DNA of 64,000 nucleotides from Actinomadura_C sp036008685 (GTDB taxonomy: Bacteria; Actinomycetota; Actinomycetes; Streptosporangiales; Streptosporangiaceae), in contig DASYNF010000096.1 of NCBI GenBank assembly GCA_036008685.1, positions 1 through 64,000 of the forward strand, written 5' to 3'. Shown here in pieces: positions 59,265 through 64,000 of this stretch (position 1 is the stretch's first letter; every line of letters begins with the position of its first letter). Under the pieces are notes generated by a model, which was given only the letters and a program-made list of their open reading frames with translations, did no database searches and had not been told where the DNA came from. The translations under genes and the position numbers were made by a program.

Positions 59265-60107
59265 TCAGCGAGCCTCGACTTCGTCGTCCAGGCGCAGCGG
59301 TGCCGCCTCGTCATCGGACAACCCGGCGTCCTCGTCCGGCCGGCGCCCCTTCCTGCGGTCGTTGAGGAACGCCAGGAACGCGGCGATCTCGAACAGCAGG
59401 ACGGTGGGAAGCGCCAGCGCCAGCATCGTGAACGGGTCGGCGCTGGGCGTCGCGACGGCCGCGAAGACGAAGATCCCGAAAACGATCATTCGCTGGGACT
59501 TGTGGATGCGATCGGAGGTGAGCACGCCGGCGAGGTTGAGCACCACCACGAACAGGGGGAGTTCGAACGTCAACCCGAAGATCAGCAACATGGCGAGCAC
59601 GTAGCCGAGGTAGTGGTCGACGGTGATGAGCGCCGCCACGTCCTTGGGCGTGAAGCCGAGGAACAGGCTCAGGCCCTTGTCCACCGTGACGTAGGCGAGT
59701 GCGACCCCGACCGCGAACAGCGGGAGCGCGGCGCCGAGGAAGACGTAGGTCCAGCGCCGTTCCCTCTTGTACAACCCCGGGGCGACGAACGCCCACAGCT
59801 GGTAGAGCCAGACGGGGCTCGAGATCACCACTCCGATGATGAACCCGATCTTCAGCCGGAGGAAGAACGACGAGAAGATCCCGTTGACCACCAGCGTGCA
59901 CTTGCCCTGCTCGAGGGCGTGGGAGGCCGGCAGCGAGCAGTAGGGCTCCTTGAGGAACTCCCAGACCGGGGTGAAGACGATCCAGCCGATGATCGTGCCG
60001 ACGAGCAACCCCAGCATGGCCTTGACGAGCCGGTTACGGAGCTCACGGAGATGCTCCATGAGCGGCATCCGGTCTGCCTCGTCGACCTGCCCGGTCTGCG
60101 GTTTCAT
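59265..60107 (-). CDS. tatC: Sec-independent protein translocase TatC
   Basis: The 280-residue receptor subunit of the twin-arginine system. It has six helices and the family motifs MPLMEHLRELRNRLVKA near the start, SSPVWLYQLWAFVAPGLYKRERR and LFGLTFELPLF-like FGLTFELPLF. The C-terminal tail is acidic. ATG 60107 is used; a TTG at 60161 overlapping the tatA stop is possible. It lies directly downstream of tatA. Confidence 0.95.
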   Translation of the reverse strand: MKPQTGQVDEADRMPLMEHLRELRNRLVKAMLGLLVGTIIGWIVFTPVWEFLKEPYCSLPASHALEQGKCTLVVNGIFSSFFLRLKIGFIIGVVISSPVWLYQLWAFVAPGLYKRERRWTYVFLGAALPLFAVGVALAYVTVDKGLSLFLGFTPKDVAALITVDHYLGYVLAMLLIFGLTFELPLFVVVLNLAGVLTSDRIHKSQRMIVFGIFVFAAVATPSADPFTMLALALPTVLLFEIAAFLAFLNDRRKGRRPDEDAGLSDDEAAPLRLDDEVEAR

Positions 60108-60157
60108 CGGTAGCTGTCTGTTCTCGTCGGCTCGGCTCGGGATCGGTCCGGCGGCGC

Positions 60158-60496
60158 TCAAGAAGTGCGGCGGTCGCGCTCGGCCTCCGACAGCGGCAAC
60201 CCGTTGATCGTGGTGCCGTCGCCCGTGCTCGGCGGGAGCTCACGCTGGGGCCGGTTCTGCTGGGCCGCGTGGTCGGCCTTGTCCTTGGCGTTGGCCGCGT
60301 CCGCCTGTGCCTTGGCGGCCTCGGTCTGAGCCTGCTGGGCCGGGTCCTCGTCGTCGCGCAGGCCCTTGGTCTCGGCCTTGAGGATCCGCGCCGACTTGCC
60401 CAGCGAGCGGGCCAGCTGGGGCAGCTTCGCCGATCCGAACAGGAGAAGGACCACCAGAAGAATGATCAATATCTCGCTCGTGCCGAGACCAGCCAT
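60158..60496 (-). CDS. tatA: Sec-independent protein translocase TatA
   Basis: A 112-residue TatA: a short N-terminal membrane helix (SEILIILLVVLLLFGSAKLP) with the FG hinge, the amphipathic helix ARSLGKSARILKAETKGL, and a long Gln/Ala-rich cytoplasmic tail. It oligomerises to permit folded-protein export. The NgcE-like twin-arginine signal peptide in this window is a plausible client. It lies in the paf-tat-helY run. Confidence 0.95.
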   Translation of the reverse strand: MAGLGTSEILIILLVVLLLFGSAKLPQLARSLGKSARILKAETKGLRDDEDPAQQAQTEAAKAQADAANAKDKADHAAQQNRPQRELPPSTGDGTTINGLPLSEAERDRRTS

Positions 60497-60523
60497 GTCA
60501 ACACCTCTTCAGCAGGGGTTTAC

Positions 60524-60754
60524 TCAGGACGATCGTACGCCGTCCGGATGAGTGTCCGGCTCGGCCGCGCGGCGAAGTGTCCGAAGTTCACTTCGCAGCG
60601 CCTTTTGTCTGGGCTCGAGCCGCCTTTTGGTCCGCTCCAGTTCACGCGCCAGCCCTTGTACGGCCAGGAAGACCTTGAACGCGCCCACCGCCAGGACGAC
60701 GAGGCCGGCGAAGGCGACGCCGACGGACACCACAACCCACAGCACATCCGCCAC
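60524..60754 (-). CDS. Small single-helix membrane protein between pafC and tatA
   Basis: A 76-residue protein with one N-terminal membrane helix (WVVVSVGVAFAGLVVLAVGAFKVFLAV) and a charged coiled-coil-like tail (LARELERTKRRLEPRQKALRSELRTLRR). It starts at GTG 60754. Small proteins of this shape are often found at this position in actinomycete paf-tat loci; the function is unknown. Confidence 0.75.
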   Translation of the reverse strand: MADVLWVVVSVGVAFAGLVVLAVGAFKVFLAVQGLARELERTKRRLEPRQKALRSELRTLRRAAEPDTHPDGVRSS

Positions 60755-60801
60755 CGTAGCGAATCACGGATCCGAAGCACACCCCGATCACAGGGGTCCG
60801 G

Positions 60802-61761
60802 TCACACCGTGTCATAGAGGGCGAGGGCTCGCTCGGCATCGCCGCGGATCAGCGCGGCCACCTCCGGCGGCCCCACGACCCGGCCCTGATCTCCGAGCCG
60901 CAGAGCCAGGCCGCGCACCCAGCGGGTGTCGCGGGTCCGCAGCACCACTCGCAGCCGCCCTTCACCGAGGTCCTCCACGCTCTCACAGGGGTAGTAATCG
61001 GGGACCCAGCGGCCCGAGGGCGCCAGCTCCACCGTGACCGGCACGTCGTCGGGAGAGGGCCGGAACAGTCCGCGGTCCACGTCCACGGGCTCGGCATGGT
61101 CGGGGACCTGCGCCGCGACGTCCAGGATCGTCAGCTCCCCGATCCGGTCGAGGCGGAACAGCCGTACCGCCTCGGCGCGGCGGCACCAGCCCTCGAGATA
61201 GGACTGCCCCTCGACGAACAGCAGTCGCATCGGGTCGACGTCGCGCTCGGTGTTCTCGTCCCGCCCGGGGACGTAGTAGGTCAGATGGACCCGGCGGCCG
61301 CGGTCGATGGCCTCCCGCACCCGGGTCACCACGTCGCCGCGCGCGTCCACCTGTACCGACACCTGGTTGCTGACCGCCGCGGCCGCGGCTCCGGCCGCGG
61401 TCTCGAGCTTGGCGATCAGCCTGCTCAGCGCGTCGCGGTCCGGCAGGTCCGGGATCTCGGCGAGCATGCGCAGCGCCACGAGGAGCGCACTGGCCTCGTC
61501 CACGCCCAGGCGCAGCGGCCGCGCGATCGACTCCGCCTCGCTGACCGTGATCTCACCTCCCTCGTAGGAGAGGTCGATCGGGCAGTAGGGGTCGGGCGCG
61601 CGCAGTTCCACGCACCACAGCAGGTTGAGATCGTCGATCAGCTGCTTCTCGCTCACGCCGAAGGCCTCCGCGGCCACGGCCAGCGCGACCGAGTCGCGGC
61701 TGACGACATAGGGCACCAGCGCCAGCAGCCTGGTGAGCCGGTCGGTCGACGTCGTCGTCAT
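60802..61761 (-). CDS. pafC: PafC, WYL-domain transcriptional regulator
   Basis: A 319-residue regulator with an N-terminal helix-turn-helix (DRLTRLLALVPYVVSRDSVALAVAAEAFGVSEKQLIDDLNLL) and a WYL domain (about 150-220; QSYLEGWCRRAEAVRLFRLDRI). With PafB it forms the heterodimeric activator of the LexA-independent DNA-damage response known in mycobacteria, apparently sensing single-stranded DNA through WYL. ATG 61761 lies 31 nt after pafB, so the two are cotranscribed. Confidence 0.92.
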   Translation of the reverse strand: MTTTSTDRLTRLLALVPYVVSRDSVALAVAAEAFGVSEKQLIDDLNLLWCVELRAPDPYCPIDLSYEGGEITVSEAESIARPLRLGVDEASALLVALRMLAEIPDLPDRDALSRLIAKLETAAGAAAAAVSNQVSVQVDARGDVVTRVREAIDRGRRVHLTYYVPGRDENTERDVDPMRLLFVEGQSYLEGWCRRAEAVRLFRLDRIGELTILDVAAQVPDHAEPVDVDRGLFRPSPDDVPVTVELAPSGRWVPDYYPCESVEDLGEGRLRVVLRTRDTRWVRGLALRLGDQGRVVGPPEVAALIRGDAERALALYDTV

Positions 61762-61792
61762 GTCGCGTTCCTTCCCCGTACCCGCTCGTCCC

Positions 61793-62737
61793 TCATGCGA
61801 GGACCGCCTTGAGCTGCTGGATGACGGCCTCTCGGACGTCGGGGGGATCGAGGACCACCACGTCGTCGGCGAAGCGCGCCAGGTAGGGGGCGAACCGGTC
61901 GACCTCGTGGAACTCCAGGCGGGCCTGGTCCCAGGCGACGTCGACGGGGGTGATCTCCCGCGCCCGGCGGCGCAGCCCCTCGGCGGCGCCCTTGCGCAGC
62001 CGCACGGTGGCGATCCTGGGCTCGGCCGGGGGCTCGCCGCGGTCGAACGCGAGCCTGCGAACGTCCACGTCCGGCGGGACGGACACACTCCCCGCACGGC
62101 CGTCGGCCGCCACCTCGCCGAGGATACGGCTGAGGCGGAACACCCGGACGCCGTCCCGGTCGCGGTCGTGGCCGACGACGTACCAACGACCTCGCCGGCT
62201 CACGACGCCCCAAGGCTCCAGGTGACGCCGCCGCACGACCGCGCGGCCGACGCCCTGGTAGTCGAAGGCCACCGGCCGCCCGTCCCGCACGGCCTCCCAC
62301 AGCGCCGGGAAGGCCGGCTCGTCGGTGTCGACCCGTGGCTCGATGCCGAGCGAGGCCGAACCGTCGGTGTCGATCCCGGCGGCCCGCAGCTTGAGCAGCG
62401 CGCCCGAGGCCGCTTCGGCCAGGCTGGCCCGCTGCCACACCCGGGCGGCCAGGCCCAGCACGGCCGCCTCGTCCGGGGCCAGGTGGAGTTCGGGGAGCTC
62501 GTAGGCCTGGGGCGGGATGCGGTAGCCGGTGTCCTCGTCGCCATCGGCGCCCACCTCCAGCGGAATGCCCAGCTCGCGGAGTTCTTCCTTGTCACGTTCG
62601 AACATCCGCTTGAACGCCTCATCGGAGTCCGGATATCCGGGCACCGCCCGGCGGATCTGCTCGGCCGTCAGATGACGACGGGTCGCGAGCAGGCAGACCA
62701 CCAGGTTGAGCAGGCGCTCGGTCTTGCGCCGCGACAT
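61793..62737 (-). CDS. pafB: PafB, WYL-domain transcriptional regulator
   Basis: A 314-residue PafC paralogue. The helix-turn-helix is ERLLNLVVCLLATRRHLTAEQIRRAVPGYPDSDEAFKRMFERDKEELRELG, the WYL-type segment is GRPVAFDYQGVG...GRWYVVGHDRDRDGVRVFRLSRI, and the C-terminal WCX-like domain follows. It starts at ATG 62737 after a GGAGAGG. It is divergent from a DUF3866 gene; 10-bp repeats lie just upstream of its start. No proteasome genes are in the window, so they may be beyond it. Confidence 0.92.
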   Translation of the reverse strand: MSRRKTERLLNLVVCLLATRRHLTAEQIRRAVPGYPDSDEAFKRMFERDKEELRELGIPLEVGADGDEDTGYRIPPQAYELPELHLAPDEAAVLGLAARVWQRASLAEAASGALLKLRAAGIDTDGSASLGIEPRVDTDEPAFPALWEAVRDGRPVAFDYQGVGRAVVRRRHLEPWGVVSRRGRWYVVGHDRDRDGVRVFRLSRILGEVAADGRAGSVSVPPDVDVRRLAFDRGEPPAEPRIATVRLRKGAAEGLRRRAREITPVDVAWDQARLEFHEVDRFAPYLARFADDVVVLDPPDVREAVIQQLKAVLA

Positions 62738-62750
62738 CTCGCCACCACCT

Positions 62751-62782
62751 CTCCTTCGCGGTCCTTCGCGGTCCTTCGCGGG
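62751..62782. repeat. Three 10-bp tandem repeats in the pafB/DUF3866 promoter gap
   Basis: The unit (G)TCCTTCGCG is repeated three times in succession (62751-62780), and the last copy forms GGTCC-TTCGCG-GGACC, a short inverted repeat. It lies 14 nt upstream of the pafB start codon on the minus strand, so it could influence pafBC expression. Confidence 0.65.
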
Positions 62783-62845
62783 ACCGTCCCCCCGTAGTCC
62801 GGTGGGCCCGGCACCCGCACGCCCGGCTGACGCTACCCTCGCGAC

Positions 62846-63964
62846 GTGATCCGATGGCGCAAAGGCACCGTGGAAGTAGTACGCAGGCAGTGGCCGGGGG
62901 CGATCGAGCTGGAGGTCGTGGTCGAGGGGGACGGCCCCGCGACCCGGACCCGCCGAGCCCTCGCCTATCCGGCACTCGTCGGACGGCCTGAACCCGGTGA
63001 CACCGTACTGCTGAATACGACCGCGTTGGACCTGGGTCTCGGAACCGGTGGCTATGCGATGGTGATCGCGGTCCCCGACCGGCTCCCGCCGGACCCCACC
63101 GGGCCGGGCCACCTGGTGAAGGCCCGCTACACGCCACTGCAGGCCACGGTCCTCGGCGCGGACGAACAGGATTCCCCGCACCACGGCCTGCTGGCCGACG
63201 CCGACTCCCTGGACGGCATGCCGGTCGTCGTCGCGGACCTGCACTCCGCCCTCCCACCCGTCCTCGCCGGGCTGCTCGAGGCCCGTCCGGGCACCAGGGT
63301 CGTCTATGTGATGCCCGACGGCGGCGCGCTGCCCGCGTGGTTCTCGATGTCCATCGCGCGGCTGAAGGAGGCGGGTGCACTGGCCGCGACCGTGACGGCC
63401 GGCCAGGCGTTCGGGGGCGACCTCGAGACGGTCACCGTGCACACCGGGCTCCTGGCGGCCCGGCTGGTTCTCGGCGCCGAGGTCGTCGTGCTCGCGCAGG
63501 GGCCGGGAAACCTGGGCACGGGGACCCGCTGGGGATTTTCCGGCGTCTCGGCCGGCGAGGCCGTCAACGCCACCGCCGTGCTCTCCGGCCGGCCGGTCGG
63601 ATCCCTGCGGATCAGCGAGGGTGACCGGCGGGAGCGCCACCTCGGCGTCTCGCACCACAGCCTCACGGCCTATGGCCGCGTCGCTCTCGCGCCCGCTCAG
63701 ATCGTCGTCCCCGACCTCCCGGGTGAGTTCGGCGCCCGGGTGCTGGAACAGGCGGCAACGCTGGAGGGCCGCCACGAACTGGTGCGCCTTCCGGTGGACG
63801 GCCTCGAGGACTCCCTCCGCAGGGCCGAGAAGGACTGGGGCGTGCGCCTGTCCACCATGGGGCGCCGGCTCGAGGAGGACCTCGCCTACTTCCTCGCCGC
63901 CGCCGCGGCCGGCCGGCACGCCGCGACGCTCCTGCCCGGGACACCGGACCGGCCGCCGGCCTGA
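62846..63964 (+). CDS. DUF3866 domain protein
   Basis: A 372-residue protein with an all-beta N-terminal part (VEVVRRQWPGAIELEVVVEG) and the DUF3866 core (GLGTGGYAMVIAV, VKARYTPLQATVLGADEQ, VVVADLHSALPPVLAGL, VVLAQGPGNLGTGTRWGFSG, HHSLTAYGRVALA). The family is conserved in actinobacteria beside the proteasome/paf region and in Firmicutes; its function is unknown. It starts at GTG 62846, about 108 nt from the pafB start on the other strand. Confidence 0.88.
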   Translation: MIRWRKGTVEVVRRQWPGAIELEVVVEGDGPATRTRRALAYPALVGRPEPGDTVLLNTTALDLGLGTGGYAMVIAVPDRLPPDPTGPGHLVKARYTPLQATVLGADEQDSPHHGLLADADSLDGMPVVVADLHSALPPVLAGLLEARPGTRVVYVMPDGGALPAWFSMSIARLKEAGALAATVTAGQAFGGDLETVTVHTGLLAARLVLGAEVVVLAQGPGNLGTGTRWGFSGVSAGEAVNATAVLSGRPVGSLRISEGDRRERHLGVSHHSLTAYGRVALAPAQIVVPDLPGEFGARVLEQAATLEGRHELVRLPVDGLEDSLRRAEKDWGVRLSTMGRRLEEDLAYFLAAAAAGRHAATLLPGTPDRPPA

Positions 63965-64000
63965 GCGTGCCGGCCGTGATCCTTCAGTGGCTCATACGAC

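Noticed and set aside
62751..62782. A CRISPR array
   Set aside because: The repeats are only 10 bp with no spacers; no cas genes are present in the window.

Overview
The window is very GC-rich DNA with near-saturated GC at third codon positions. It carries marker genes of Actinobacteria: RbpA, a PafB/PafC-TatA-TatC-HelY block, an Lnt/polyprenol-phosphate-mannose synthase pair, DUF397 with an XRE/DUF5753 regulator, and a DUF1707-FHA protein. The content fits a filamentous actinomycete, perhaps of the Streptosporangiales; the family assignment is inference. No rRNA, tRNA, CRISPR array, insertion sequence or prophage was recognised.

Region 1 (1-5373) is a heat-shock chaperone operon: the 3' end of dnaK, an unidentified small ORF where grpE might be expected, a type II DnaJ (CbpA-like), its CbpM-type modulator and ClpB, then a DUF4253 gene. 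Region 2 (5.4-14.4 kb) is mixed housekeeping: an alpha/beta-hydrolase whose nucleophile serine is replaced, an AlkB-like dioxygenase, a pseudokinase-like membrane protein with a probable frameshift, a MoxR-DUF58-VWA operon, two methyltransferases, an EF-hand protein, a glycerophosphodiesterase and a lone Phd/YefM antitoxin. Region 3 (14.4-19.5 kb) has a clpP pair divergent from that antitoxin, rbpA, fxsA, and the ppm/lnt lipoprotein pair.

Region 4 (19.5-27.2 kb) is a lysine-catabolism cluster: lysine 2,3-aminomutase (kamA) divergent from kdd, a DUF2252 gene, kamD, kamE and kal. Together these would convert lysine through beta-lysine and 3,5-diaminohexanoate towards crotonyl-CoA; the cleavage enzyme Kce is not in the window. 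Region 5 (27.3-34.5 kb) is a run of single metabolic genes: P450, DUF3616, acyl-CoA dehydrogenase, DUF1707-FHA, amidohydrolase, D-2-hydroxyacid dehydrogenase and two VOC proteins.

Region 6 (34.5-49 kb) holds two sugar ABC systems on the minus strand. The first has a GH4 glycosidase, two permeases and a lipoprotein resembling NgcEFG, preceded by a ROK-type operator-like site. The second has ATPase, binding protein and two permeases, one with a beta-sandwich-like insert in an extracytoplasmic loop. Between them lie an LLM-class oxidoreductase, an Lrp regulator, and a LacI regulator divergent from a lone MsiK-like ATPase with LacI-type palindromes in the shared promoter.

Region 7 (49-64 kb) has an M24 peptidase, an ASCH gene coupled to a degraded epimerase, an XRE/DUF397 operon divergent from an anti-sigma-type ATPase, a 5'-3' exonuclease-like protein, a Crp/Fnr regulator, a 57-residue membrane protein, then HelY, TatC, TatA, a small membrane protein, PafC, PafB and, divergently, a DUF3866 protein. 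The PafBC block combines a DNA-damage-type transcription factor pair with Tat export and an RNA/DNA helicase in the order known from mycobacteria.
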